Below, one piece after another: positions 1 through 11,642 of a stretch of DNA of 64,000 bases. Under the pieces are notes generated by a model. That model saw only the letters and a program-made list of their open reading frames with translations. It did no database searches and had not been told where the DNA came from. The stretch is from Smittia aterrima (Eukaryota > Arthropoda > Insecta > Diptera > Chironomidae). The stretch lies in assembly GCA_033063855.1 (NCBI GenBank), contig CP093831.1, positions 29,016,001 through 29,080,000 of the forward strand, read 5' to 3'. How positions within the stretch are numbered: the stretch's first letter is position 1; the number at the start of each line of letters is the position of its first letter. The translations under genes were made by a program, and so were the position numbers.

Positions 1-56
1 CTGGAAAACAAAACATTTTCAATGATATTTTTGGATTTAGGATAACAGAAACTTAC

Positions 57-202
57 GGAATCTCCAATTCAGGTCCAGTTCTGTAAACAGCGCCCATTTC
101 CCTCGCTTCAATAATCGATTGAATGATTCTATTCATGTTGCCTTCAAAGTCGAGTGCCCATTGATTCAATGTAGTCACTGCAACTGTCACCTTTCGTCCC
201 AT
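57..202 (-). CDS. Nadsyn: Glutamine-dependent NAD+ synthetase, first coding exon (partial)
   Basis: N-terminal exon of the enzyme that amidates nicotinic acid adenine dinucleotide to NAD+ using glutamine. The peptide begins MGRKVTVAVTTLNQWALDFE and continues into GAVYRTGPELEIP, which is the start of the nitrilase-fold glutaminase domain of eukaryotic NAD synthetases, including the Glu of the PELE segment. I chose the internal Met at 202 over an in-frame Met 11 residues upstream (235) because family members start MGRK. The exon stops at a GT donor (bases 56-55) within a Pro codon. The rest of the gene lies off the left edge. Cytosolic enzyme of the last NAD biosynthesis step. Identification comes from motif recall and is strong for so short a piece. 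Confidence 0.85.
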
Positions 203-2512
203 CTTCGGATACTTCCCTCTTTTACTTTTTCTCAAAATTTTGTCGCTTTATTTCTACCAGACTGCAATTAATTTCGGAAAAAAGAAAATTTTTATTGACA
301 AAACACTCTACTAAGGGAATTTTGTTTTGCGTTGGTAACTAATGGCAACTAAAGCTAAAGTATTGCGTTTCGTGGAAGAATGTTCAGAGGTTTTCAACTT
401 TAGGAATGACGAGTTCACACTTGAGGAATGGCACGATAGTGAGAGAGACATTTGTCTAAAAATATTTTGGTCTCAAAAGTTCTAAAGACTTCATTACTTT
501 TTCATGATGAATCATCGATCATTTTATATAAAGTTTTGTCAGTTTGGTATCAGCCTAATTTTACCTAATTATGGTTTTCGTTAATTTTCGCGAGCAACGA
601 ACAATATTTGTTATGAGCGCGATGACTTCCCCTTTTACGATATTTTGATATGCCGGTAATTCAAAAACTTCAAGTTTTTCCTCGAAGCTTCAAACGAGTT
701 ACAAAAAAGTTCTTCTTGTTGAGGTTTAAAATATGTGGCCCCGAATGGCGAATAGATAGCGAGTGTTTGTACAAGCATTTTATTTATGAATCAGATTTAT
801 TCAACTCGTTGAGGTTCGAGTTTTGTTTAGATATATAGATATGTCTATTTATATATAATTGTGTTCGTTCTTTTGAAAAACTGCTGGTTATACCTTCAAT
901 GAACTCGTATTTTAGTCTGACAGAAACTTCAAAGGATACACATCGAGCTTAAATCGCGCTATCGGGTAATCGCGAGCTGTGTGGCAATCGTTCGTGGCTG
1001 AAACCAATGTCGGATTGAGTAACTTAGTGAAATAATTAAGGCATTGGGGAAGCTAGATTGTTTTTTTTATTTTGCAAAAGAAAGTTGGATTTATCGATGG
1101 ATGCACCTATTAGAGAAAATTATAGCGCAGGTAATGTCAAACGAAAGCTTTTAGTTCAAAGGGGTTTGAACACAAGCTAAAATACATTGTGAAATAAAGC
1201 GACGCAATTTTTTATGCCTTCGCAATTGTAGAATATTTTATAAAACAAGAAATACTTTTGACAAAAGAATTGGGAAAATCCAATTATTGATTTATTCTCA
1301 TTAATACTTTTGCAATGAGTTCATTCAAAAAAGCTATCTAATCGTTATTTAAAAGGACGCAGACTTCAACAACCTCAAAACGTCAGTTAAATATAAATTT
1401 CGCAGTTGAAATTTGATTTTTGTCAATAATCACGAAATATTTTGTTTCAAAAAATATTTTCGGCCAATTATGTTGTCATTGTCCTCCTTTAAACAATTTT
1501 TAAAAGATGAGAAAAAATATTAATCGTTTTGAATTTAAAAAGTTTCAATCAATGCGCAATGACTCAAAAGAAATTATTTAATATCAACGTGATATTGATG
1601 ACTAAAGCTTTAAATAGAACGCCGCCAGATGCTTGCACGAAATCATCTGAATTCGCGTATTTATAAATGACGAACGTTTGTTACATCTTTAGACTTAGAG
1701 TTCAAATAAGAAAATAAACGTGACAACTTAAAATAGGAAACTTGCAACGCAACTTTATGAAGTTTTGTCGGGAAAATCCTGAAGAAACTTAATCACTTTA
1801 CTTGTCACAAAATACCTCAACAAAAGTTCACTTCTTGTTGTTGTCAGACCGAGAAAAAAAGTTTGCACAGACACACAACATTTTTTTGGTTTCTAAAGCA
1901 ACGAAGCTTTGTCGATAATAAAATATAAAATATAATAAAAGATACGCCAGTTCAAAAGTGCTACCATATCTCAAATATTCCTTCTAGAGTTCATGGCTTT
2001 ATGGTTTCAGAAATGATGCACTTTTCATGCCTGAGAAAGAGCTCGATATGTGTTGTAAATATAAGTATCCGCCGTTGCTATCGATAACTTTAAGAGTTCT
2101 TTGCTTTTGAGAGCTATTCGAAAAGGTAAATTATGAAAAATTGATTCTCTAGTCGCGCCAAGTTATTTATAACAAATCGAGGAAAACGTTGACGTATCTA
2201 AAGCTTTTTTTAGTGAAAGCGTTTGGTTAATTTTGATAGCGAAATATTTTTATCCTGAGGTTAGGGGAGGTTGTTTAGAGAGCATAGTAATTTCTGTCGA
2301 GGGTGAAAGGTCTGCTGGAGAATTTTTTTTTATAAATCACTTCATATACAGACACTTTGAGTGTTCTGAGTGTTATTCGATTTGCCATGGCAAATCCGAT
2401 AGAAATCGATAGAAATATGAAGTAACCTAAGGGCTCAGTGTTGTGCCGGTTACCGAGCATGTAACAACGCGTTGAGAATTTCGGCAAAATCAACTTGAAA
2501 TCTAATACGAAA
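203..2512. other. Intergenic region between NAD synthetase and carboxypeptidase starts
   Basis: About 2.3 kb of AT-rich DNA between two divergently transcribed genes. I see no convincing coding exon; the short open frames (for example 650-838 and 2275-2493) are low-complexity and recognised by nothing. It should hold the 5' leaders and promoters of both genes. A perfect DRE octamer is listed separately. Confidence 0.6.
2079..2086. promoter_or_regulatory. DRE octamer TATCGATA
   Basis: Palindromic TATCGATA, identical to the fly DRE (DREF/BEAF site) typical of housekeeping promoters. It lies about 430 bp upstream of the carboxypeptidase start codon, so it could belong to that promoter. A second copy sits at 55051-55058 inside an intron without an obvious promoter, so the motif alone is weak evidence. 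Confidence 0.35.
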
Positions 2513-5500
2513 ATGGATTTCAGTGGATCAAGAGTGAGCTTATTGCAAACGCAGTTATTTCCAGTCTGTCAGACTCTTGCAGCTAAAGGTTTGAAATATT
2601 TTAAACCAAATTACTTTAAAATCAGCAGAAGAATTTTTAAAGCGAATGTTTTTCTTTAAAAAGATTTCATGACAATTTATCTTGTCAGTGTCATCAGTTT
2701 CGATAAATTTCGTTGAGACATCTTTAATTCTTCTTCTTTGATTTCTACTTTATAAAACTCTGTTGATATCCTAGCGATTTAAGTAAAACAGTTACTAACG
2801 CTTTTATGCATTAAATTCGTGTGAATGAAGCAAGTGACGATATTTTGCACGTGAAGGTTTAGATATCTCGTGGAAACACAAAAATACCTTTTTCTTTGTA
2901 TTGTAAACTTCCTCACGACTCATGCGCATTGAAGGTTCATTCAAAACGAAAACAAAATTCTCTCGCGTTCTCTCATAAACTTAAAATAGTCCTGAGTTTG
3001 GCGGGTAAGTATCAAGATACAGTGATTTAGTTTCTAAAGTGAACTAAACGAGAACAGGTGATGCGAGAGTTACTAGAAATATTAAATATTTTTTGTGGGA
3101 GTTAATAAATCTTAAATGCTAATAAGAAAACATTATTCTCAACCTGAAATTTCATGAAAGTTTCATAAAAGTGAATTCAATGAAAAGAAAAGTTTATTAA
3201 AACTTTGAGTCTAAATAAAAAAAACTTAATTTAATAGTAATCGTTAATGTGTTAATATCATGGCAAACGAGTTCCTTTGAATATAATTAGGGCAATATAT
3301 TCCTTTTGAATCAATCGTGAAATTGCTCCAATTGAAAAACTATTTAAGAGCTTTGTCCTGATCGATTTCTGGTTATGATTTGAATTCGCTAATTTATAAA
3401 TAGCTTCCTGCAGGTGAAAAATCTATAGAAAAAGTTCAAAAGCCTGCATGAGAAGGCAGTATTAACCGAGGAATTTATTGAACCAGCGGAGAAACAAGAA
3501 ATTTTACTGTTCACTCGTACAAAGTTTACGCAATTCTATCCCTTTGAGCACAGTTGAAAATGCGGAAGCAAAAAAAAACTGTTATCGCCTATCAAAATTA
3601 TGAAAAGTTTATTGAACCTTTAATCTTTGCGTTCTATTTCTAGCAGGATATCTTGGCAGTTTTCTATCAAACAGTGAGTTACTTGATTGTTAGTTTCGAT
3701 TTATTAGTATTGAATTCGTAATTTCTGAGCAGCGCTCAAAACTAATCAACTTGAAGTCAACACTGACATCAGAACTTTACGTCCGATAGCAAGGCTTAAA
3801 GAGCCAAGAGACTTGTTCGCACTGCCTAAAGAACGTGATAATGAATGTGCCCAACAGCTGCCACGATGGCCAAATGAATGTCAGGTAAGAAGCTAAAATA
3901 TTTTCTTTTATGTGAAATCTCTTAAACTTAAATTCGTCAGGTACTCGATGAGCGCGTGTATCACATAGAATATTCACCTGAACAGCCAGAGCCTTACTAC
4001 AAGGCCACGGGAAAAGAGCTCCAGCCAAGACCAGTCGGCGAGGAGCATGGAATCATTGTTTATAATTATATGCCCATTAGTGCAGTCCATTACGTAAGTT
4101 TAATTGCAAATCGCACTTTTTTAATTAATCAAAAGAGATCTATTAATAACAACACTCTCTCAAAACGTTGAGGTTCAGTGTCAAGGTCGTAAAGACATTT
4201 TTAGTGTTTGCTCGCCAAAATATATTTTCTTGTTTGTTTTTCTCGCAAAGTGAAATTATGAAATTAATTCGCATTTCTAATGCATTAAATTATTTTAAAT
4301 TAAAATTTCCCTTAACCGACGAAGCGTTCAATAAACTCAGTCACCTGTTTGTCATTAAATGTGCCCCCTCGTTTGCGTTCAGATCATCACGTTTAAACTT
4401 TAAAGATTCATGAGACTTACACAATAGAACGTTGACAGAATGCCAAGGAAAGTGACTAATAATTCATATCTCGTTAGATGAAGGAAACATAGAAGATTAA
4501 ATGTTTTCGTTGGCAGATTATTGTTTAGTAATTAAATCAGTTTCATCAAGTTTTTTCCGATTTGACAAATAATTTTTGTTTTTTTCTCTCTCGTCTCGTT
4601 TCTAATTGAAAATTAAACGATTCTCGCATACAAAAAATACCAAAAGCGAAAATTAAATAAAAGGAAAGATCAAGTGAGAACGTATGGTCGTAACGAGGAC
4701 CACATTTTCATGGTGAAAATAGAAAATGACTATGAGTTTTGGGGCGACTTTTCGAGTGACGAGATTCGACAGCGAATGATCGCTGGACGAGAGGAACAAA
4801 GACATTACGAAGATTTTTATTTTTACAATCACACAAGGCAAACACGAGAGTGCAAATGTTATTTATGCAACACTAAGATTGATCCCGATAAGAATCGTTT
4901 CAATACGTTTCTTCAAAACAACGATATTGTTAATCACACAAATCATTTTGATAAAATTTCCATCCCAAAAAAATATGAAAACTACTACGATGACGATCCG
5001 GTCCCTTGCTGGTGTAATAACATGCCACAGTTCTCTCGATCAAGTGTTGGAGGCTCCAAATATCTTCTATCAGCTCAACCATACGCACTCGATCCTGATG
5101 ACTTGATATTCGAATCACGCTTTGAATCAGGCAACCTTGCGAGAGTTGTAAAAGTTACGCAAAACTATTATGAGTTGTACTTAAGGCCCGACATGTACAC
5201 CAATCGCCATACTCAATGGTTTTATTTTCGCGTTAAGAACACAAGAACTAAAACTCCTTACAGGTAAGATAAGAAGTCGTGAGTTGAGTATTGATGAACA
5301 TAAATCAATAACATTTTTGTTTCTTCGAAAAGGTTTTCCATCGTTAATCTAACAAAGCCTGATAGCTTATATAAAGAAGGAATGAGACCGCTCATGTATT
5401 CAACAACCGATGCTACGAATAACAACATTGGATGGCAACGATGCGGAGAGAATATCGCCTACTTTCGAAATGATGATAACAACATTTATAGTACAAGAAA

Positions 5501-8500
5501 TTATCATCAAGTGCTCATCGATGACTTTGACGATGATGACAGTGGCAATATTTGCTCATACACGCTGACCTTTCAAGTTGAATTTCAAAATGAGAACGAT
5601 ACTGTTTACTTTGCTCACAGTTATCCTTACACATACTCAGACCTTCAAGATTATCTCATGAACATTCAAAGACATCCCATTAAATCAAAATTCTGCAAGT
5701 TGAGACTTTTGTGTCGAAGTTTAGCGGGGAATAACATCTATTACCTAACTGTCACAGCGCCATCCACACCAGAAGAAGAAGTTCAGAAGGTAATAAATTA
5801 TTTCTATTAAAAATATTTTCAAACTAATAACAAACATCCTCCGAAAGAAAAAGAAAGCTGTCGTAATAACAGCGAGAGTTCACCCTGGCGAAGCTCCGAG
5901 TTCTTGGATGATGAAGGGCTTCATGGATTTCATAACAAGTGACTCGTATGTTGCTAAAAAGCTTCGGCATAAATTCATCTTTAAACTTGTTCCAATGATA
6001 AATCCTGATGGAGTGATTGTTGGTAATACGCGAAGTTCATTAACAGGTCGGGACTTAAATCGGCAATATCGAACGGTAATCAGAGAGACATATCCATCAA
6101 TATGGAACACCAAAGCCATGATCAAAAGGTAATTACAGTCATCATAGAAATATTTGATTATCCAAAACTATGTTTTCATGGTTTGCAGACTGATTGAGGA
6201 TTGTGGCGTCGCGCTATATTGTGATATGCATGCTCACTCAAGGAAGCACAACATTTTTATTTACGGTTGTGAAAATATGAAACGACACCCCGACCGACGG
6301 CTTCTCGAGCAAGTTTTTCCATTAATGCTTCACAAAAATGTCGCCGATAAATTTTCATTTGAAAACTGCAAGTTCCGTGTTCAAAAAAATAAAGAAGGAA
6401 CAGGTCGGATTGTCGTTTGGGTGCTTGGAGTGACAAATAGCTACACTTTGGAAGCATCGTTTGCTGGCAGTACTTTAGGAGGACGAGCTGGAACTCATTT
6501 TTCCACGATGGTAAGATTATCCGTATTTTCTAAATGAATTTTTCCTAATCTGTTATGTACAACAGGACTACGAGCATCTTGGAAGAGCGTTTTGTGAAAC
6601 ATTAATGGACTATTATGATGATAATCCGCTTAAAGTAAATAAACATATAAATTTGTTATCTCACATAAAGCAGTTGCGCAAAAAAGAACGCATTGAGCGT
6701 AAAGCACTTAAAGCTCAACGAAAGGCTGATCTGTTGATTGAGCAGGAAAAGCAGCGTGAACTCAGTCTCAAATTTAATGAGATTTATGAGAGTGAAAAAG
6801 TCAAAAAGTTTGAAGCTTTTGAAATACGAGACAGTTTTGATTGGGACGCGATCGACGATGAGAACGATTCTGATGTCGCTTAGATACTTTTTCCTGCTCA
6901 AACAGCAAATTCACCAAACTGAATGTTTGTTTATGTTTTACTAAACCACAAAGATTTCACAAATAGATGTATCAAATCACAAATGCAGCAGTTTCTAAGA
7001 AAGTATCATCGACCATTCCAAAATCATGATTCAAGCTCGGAATAACTAATTTATCCTTTTACGCAAATATTTAGAAAACTGACCACTCAAATATTTACAA
7101 TGAACTTCGGCACTTTGATCAACGTTTTCGTCGGGAATTTAATGAGACAGAAGCTTATTTAAGGCATCGGGAACGAATCCATGAAAGGGAGAAAAGGGAA
7201 AAATTGAGAAAAGCAGGAAAATTAGATCAATACGTGAGGAAAGACGTCTATAACATTGCTCCACCAAGGCCAATAGAGACACTGCCAATTCCACCGGTTG
7301 ATGAGATTTTACTTCAATACAAAGAAATTAAGAAAATATTTGAAGAGGCGCCGCTCTTAAATTTGTCAAAGTTTGATGTCAATGAAGCTAAAGTCAATAG
7401 TGCAGTTGAACGAATACGAAAGAAAAAAGAATTGAAAGAGCAGTGGGCAAAGATGGACGAGATGGAAGCTAAAATAGAAGATCCCGATGAATTTAAACCA
7501 AAAATGGCTGGGAAAACTAAAATGCCAAGTTTCTTTTTCAGCAATCTCGTTAAGAAAAATCGGTCAAGCTTTCAAGACGCGCTGGCGAAAAACAAAAGGA
7601 CTCACTAATGTCGAGCTCAGATCAAACTCTGTTGCGAGCGTAAATATTTATTTATTTGTTTTAAAGTTTGATGTGCACACAACCAATTTTAATTATATTT
7701 GAGTATCAGTTATGTTAGATACAAGAAAGTAGTTTTGATTATAAATAAAATGTACCTGAATGGATTTCATTTCTTTGTTTGCTTTGAGTATTCTGCACGG
7801 TTGATGTTTGTCGACTCGATAACAAAACTATTTTCGTCAATTTAGGAAAAGCTCAGAACAAAAATATTAACTCGTCTTTCGAAAGAAGGATCTAGTGCTG
7901 ATGAACCTTTAAACATTCCCCTATCAGATTACTCAAGGTTAGTTGAAGTTATTTCCTAGTTGATGGTGAATCTAATTAAATTATTTTTCTTAGCGATGAA
8001 GGTGACTCAAGCTCTAGCTCAGACGACGAGGGAAAGGATAGTTTTTGTGATTTGGAAGGCCCATGTTGTCAAACGCTTCGAGTTCCACCATCATCTCCCG
8101 TTCTACATCAAAAGAAACCATCGAGCGCTAAGAAGGTAAAAACTTCCCATATACAGAAAACACTAAAAACTAATTAAATCTTCTTAAAGGTGAACGCAAA
8201 AATCAAACAAAGACGTCGCATAACATCATCTTCAAAACGCAATGCACTTCTAACAAGATCATTTATGGACATTCCAACAACTGAACCTGGCAGCGATTTT
8301 CTGGAATATTACACAACCGAAGATGAGTGTGAGACCGATTACGATACTGAAGGAAATGTCGTGAGCAAGACATCTACTCACACAAGAGTCTCGAAAATCT
8401 TTCGCAGTGATATTCGTAAAGTCAACTCCGTCAGTTACGATACAGTTCTCATGCCGCCGGAATTGATCATCACAAAAGTTTCTGACGACAATCAGCTAAG

Positions 8501-9596
8501 TCTTTCTGATTTACCTACTGAAAACAAAACAGCTATCGAAACTAAACCACCGCCAAGCTTCACACAAAACATCATCAAAGAATTTCCTCCCATTGGTAAA
8601 AAGACGAAATCGTGGCATAACTTTAGTCGCTGCGTGTCAACAATGAAGTGAGAAAACTTGATTCGTGCTTTAAACGATTAAACATTTTAAATATTTCAGA
8701 ATACGAAATGTTAATTGTGATACCGATGCAAATTATCAAACTGCCGAGAGTCTTCATTTTAAGCTATCGTTAAAGAAACAGATTTGGACAGGGACACAAT
8801 CAGATTCCACGGTATTAGACTTAAGGCCTTTGTCATATGGCGCTCAATCATCATCGGCAATGCTATTCAACAAGTCGATTTTCTATGATAGCGAAGCATT
8901 GCTAACGTAAGAAACGAGCTTCTTTGAAAGTTTTAAGAAAATATTTATATTGAATTTTATTTTATTTTTAGGGCATGTTCCCAGAAGCTCGCTGCATGGC
9001 AAGAAAACGGTGAACTTGGTTTAGAGAAGCTCAAGCTTTCGAGATCGGCGAAGGACCATAAAAAATCAAAGAGTCAAGATTCGAAAGTATCGCAATCGAA
9101 AAGCAGTAAACCAGAGCAGAAGAGCCTGGCTAACATTGACATCGGCAATCCCCACGCAGGAAAAAGTAAAAGAAGACGGTAATTCTGAAAACGCTTAACG
9201 TGACCCCTTAAAATTAAATTTTCAAATTCTTTTAGATCCACAATACATAAACTTGTTGATACTGCCGATATTATTTCCCAATTAGCAAAAAACACGAAAA
9301 GCTCCAGCGCTAAGATTCGAAAGCCTGTCATGTCAACAAGCATCGATACTACTACAAACAAGGTTCAGAAATTTAAGACTTCGGGTCTTGTTGCAACGGC
9401 TGTTCAAACTCGCAAGCCAAGAAAGTCATTTACGACTTTACCTATGCAGACGCTTTCCCCGTCTCTTAGAATAATCAACGATTGCAACTCGGACTCGGAA
9501 CAAGAAAATGTTAAAATTCCTTTGAAAAGGACGACAAAGAAATCATTGAGACTCTTTAAAGAAAGTGCCTCTCGGAAGTTAGAGAAGACTACTTAG
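2513..9596 (+). CDS. NnaD: Cytosolic carboxypeptidase (AGBL2/3, NnaD-type M14 family)
   Basis: Zinc carboxypeptidase that trims glutamates from tubulin tails in the cytosol and cilia. Exons: 2513-2588, 3647-3673, 3733-3884, 3941-4093, 5031-5263, 5333-5789, 5848-6128, 6189-6510, 6566-6634, 7846-7937, 7994-8135, 8190-8647, 8700-8906, 8972-9178, 9236-9596. Phases all agree and the sum is 3237 nt (1078 aa). The N-domain characteristic of CCPs begins at FSRSSVGG (about residue 137). The M14 zinc ligands are H378 and E381 in RVHPGE and H474 in CDMHAHS; the catalytic Glu is E548 in SYTLEASF. The tail after residue 590 is Ser-, Lys- and Asp/Glu-rich. The 5848 acceptor could instead be 5854. Exon 2 is a 27-nt microexon. 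Alternative segments at 4647-5030, 6635-6883 and 7075-7608 are listed separately. A poly(A) signal lies at 9635-9640. The choice between AGBL2 and AGBL3 orthology is open. Confidence 0.88.
4647..5030 (+). CDS. NnaD: Optional in-frame coding segment of the carboxypeptidase
   Basis: This lies in what the 15-exon model treats as intron 4, yet it is open from 4617 through exon 5 in the exon 5 frame. An AG at 4645-4646 gives a phase-0 acceptor that would insert 128 residues between SAVHY and FSRSSVGG; an ATG at 4710 could instead start an alternative first exon. The residues look like protein (DYEFWGDFSSDEIRQRM, then a Cys-rich CKCYLC and a CWCNN). The acceptor upstream is mediocre, with the pyrimidine tract about 40 nt away. 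I recognise no domain. Confidence 0.5.
6635..6883 (+). CDS. NnaD: Alternative C-terminus 1 of the carboxypeptidase (exon 9 read-through)
   Basis: If the weak donor after codon AAA at 6634 is not used, exon 9 continues in frame for 82 codons to a TAG at 6881-6883, giving a protein of about 672 aa. The extension is strongly basic and helical (QLRKKERIERKALKAQRKAD, then LLIEQEKQRELSLK) and ends in an acidic DAIDDENDSDVA. It reads like a coiled-coil tail rather than intron noise. The retained catalytic core would be intact. Confidence 0.55.
   Translation, partial: VNKHINLLSHIKQLRKKERIERKALKAQRKADLLIEQEKQRELSLKFNEIYESEKVKKFEAFEIRDSFDWDAIDDENDSDVA
7075..7608 (+). CDS. NnaD: Alternative terminal exon 2 of the carboxypeptidase
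   Basis: A TTTAG acceptor at 7073-7074 opens a phase-0 exon compatible with the 6634 donor. It encodes 177 residues, beginning KTDHSNIYNELRHFDQRF and ending NKRTH, then a stop. The segment is charged and helical with RHRERIHEREKREKLRKAG, then a proline patch (PPRPIETLPIPPVDE). An AATAAA at 7744-7749 lies 136 nt after the stop, as expected for a real 3' end. The predicted isoform is 767 aa with an intact catalytic domain and a different tail from the 1078-aa form. Confidence 0.6.
   Translation, partial: KTDHSNIYNELRHFDQRFRREFNETEAYLRHRERIHEREKREKLRKAGKLDQYVRKDVYNIAPPRPIETLPIPPVDEILLQYKEIKKIFEEAPLLNLSKFDVNEAKVNSAVERIRKKKELKEQWAKMDEMEAKIEDPDEFKPKMAGKTKMPSFFFSNLVKKNRSSFQDALAKNKRTH
7744..7749 (+). 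terminator. Poly(A) signal AATAAA for the intermediate carboxypeptidase isoform
   Basis: Canonical hexamer 136 nt after the stop at 7608 and about 100 nt before the next exon (7846). It fits intronic polyadenylation of a shorter transcript. Confidence 0.45.
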
Positions 9597-10015
9597 TCTT
9601 ATTAAATTATTTCTCAGTTTGATTAAATTACCACAATAAATAGAACAATCGCATTTCATAGACAATTTGCAAATTTTAATCAATTTTTTTTTGGAAATTC
9701 TTGATTTCAGGCAATATCGATTAATTTTAGATTGAAGTCATATTTTTTCACTTTAACTCACTTCACACTTGGCAGAACTCTTCTTCGCAACCACACTGAC
9801 ACTCCAACAAAAAGCCAGGAAACTAAACAAAAAACATGAAAAAATTTTGTTCTTTCGCAAAAGTTGTAAATACTACACTGCAAAAAATATTTCTGCAGAT
9901 GTCAATAGATGACAATAGATGGGGGTTTTAAAATTTTGAATGGAATATGTTGGTTTACTGATACATTTCTAATTGTTCTTTATTTAAATAATAATACAGA
10001 AAATCAAAGTCAGTT
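9597..10015. other. Convergent 3' intergenic spacer
   Basis: The carboxypeptidase (+) and rabenosyn-5 (-) end tail to tail here. AATAAA at 9635-9640 serves the plus gene and TTTATT at 9979-9984 (AATAAA on the minus strand) the minus gene. A short direct repeat of an ATAGATG-type decamer sits near 9903-9930. No coding sequence is seen. Confidence 0.7.
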
Positions 10016-11519
10016 CTAATCATCTTGTTGTGTTCTAATCCAATACTCATGTTGAAGCTCTCGTAAATTTATCTCTAGAGTCTCAACCTCTTCGAATCGC
10101 ATGGCTTCTCTAGCTTGCTTAATGTAGCCTTTAATAATATTTATTTGTTCTATCAAAGGATCAATTCCACTCGATTGCGAAGTTTGCTGTTGTTGGAATC
10201 CGCTCCAGTTATCGACTGATTTCATGGTAGAACCTGATTTTTTCGAAGTTGCCGGATATCCTGAATTACCACTTAGATCATATTTGTCGAAAGCTTCCTT
10301 TGCGCGCACTCGATCTTGCTCAATCTTTAAGCTAAGCTCAGTGATTCGTTTTTGTTGTTTTCTCTTTATATCCTCTTCACATGGAACAGGTGGTAGTGTC
10401 AACATATTTTCTTTAATGAACTTTATTGCAGCTAGCCGAATTGACTTTTGAAGCGATTCTTCACGACTACCTTTTGCGCATTTCTGTGCGAGGACTTTCT
10501 TACTAAGCTCATCGATTATTTCCGCCGAATGTCCGATTTTTCCTCTCAATGCTGTTACATCAGAGATCATATAAATGGAATCTCCTTCGTAAAGGGATTG
10601 GATAATCTTTTCAAACATTAATAGATCGGGCCCGACTTCTTTCTTGATCGTTTCGATTCGTTCGTACAAGCTTGTTATAGCTGGACGGGCCAACTTGCTA
10701 TCTTGCATTTCCTTTCGATTATAAAGGAGATGTAAACAGTGCGAGCACAGTCGAATTGAATCTTCCGGCTCTTTGAGAATAACTTCAGGGTTGTTATTAA
10801 CACTAACTGGGGAATGCGCTGGATTGATAATAGAAACTAAAAATAGAAAATGTTACATTTGGTTTCGAATCTAGAAATATTAATTTACTTGAATCGTCGA
10901 TTGATAGAAACAAAGAGCAATCATTACACATTATTGAACCACAAACTCTGCAATGATGTTGACGTCTTGTTAAGAAAAAGCTTTTAGCGCATGAAGGACA
11001 TAGCTTGACAAGTCGCCCATCAACCCATGGAACTAACTGGAAGGATCATCTCGTTTAGGTAAACATTATCGAATATTGTTGATTATAGCTTACACTTTGT
11101 TCGTGTTGTTTGATCTGTTGTGGATCCGTTGGCCGATCAGTCAACAACTTGTTAAGTCGAATAATGAGTTTATTCGTTTCCGTCGCGAACCTTTCTATGC
11201 GAGGATTTCTTACGGCTTTGAAATATTCAAAGTGATCGGTGAACTTGCCAATCTCTTGATGCTGGCTGGCTATGAATTCATAATCTTGGAATGGATTTGA
11301 GTTCAACGATTTTTTTGTGCTTTCAAAGAATTCATTGTCATCAAGATTTAGGATTTTCTTTTTCGCAATTTTAAACACATCGCGAAACGAAGTTACTAAA
11401 TCTTTTTCTTCGGAATGTTTGTCTTCGAAATGCTGCAGAAGCTTCTCTATATTCTTCTCGTCACTCTTGCAAATTGGGCAAATGAATCCCTCCATTATCT
11501 CACTTTCAACACTAAGCAT
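10016..11519 (-). CDS. Rbsn-5: Rabenosyn-5 (FYVE-domain Rab effector)
   Basis: Early-endosome effector that binds PI3P, Rab5 and Vps45 in membrane fusion and recycling. Exons from the start: 11519-11094, 11036-10889, 10836-10016; sum 1395 nt, 464 aa. A C2H2 finger occupies residues 14-35 (CPIC, then HFEDKH). A FYVE domain starts near residue 143 with the PI3P-binding core RRQHHCRVCG (166-175) and closes at CSHCLHLL. The C-terminal half is helical, as expected for the Rab-binding region. An NPF motif lies in exon 1; human RBSN carries NPF motifs that bind EHD proteins, though mostly towards its C-terminus. The protein is shorter than the human one (784 aa). Downstream TTTATT at 9979-9984 is a likely poly(A) signal. 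Confidence 0.9.
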
Positions 11520-11642
11520 TGTATTTTATTTCATCAATTTTTTCCTTTCAATTAATGAATTTCTATTTTTTGCGATAATAACAGAGGCAGAATATTTTAA
11601 ATATGAAGCAAAAAAGAATACGTTACAAATTTTTACGTCTAA

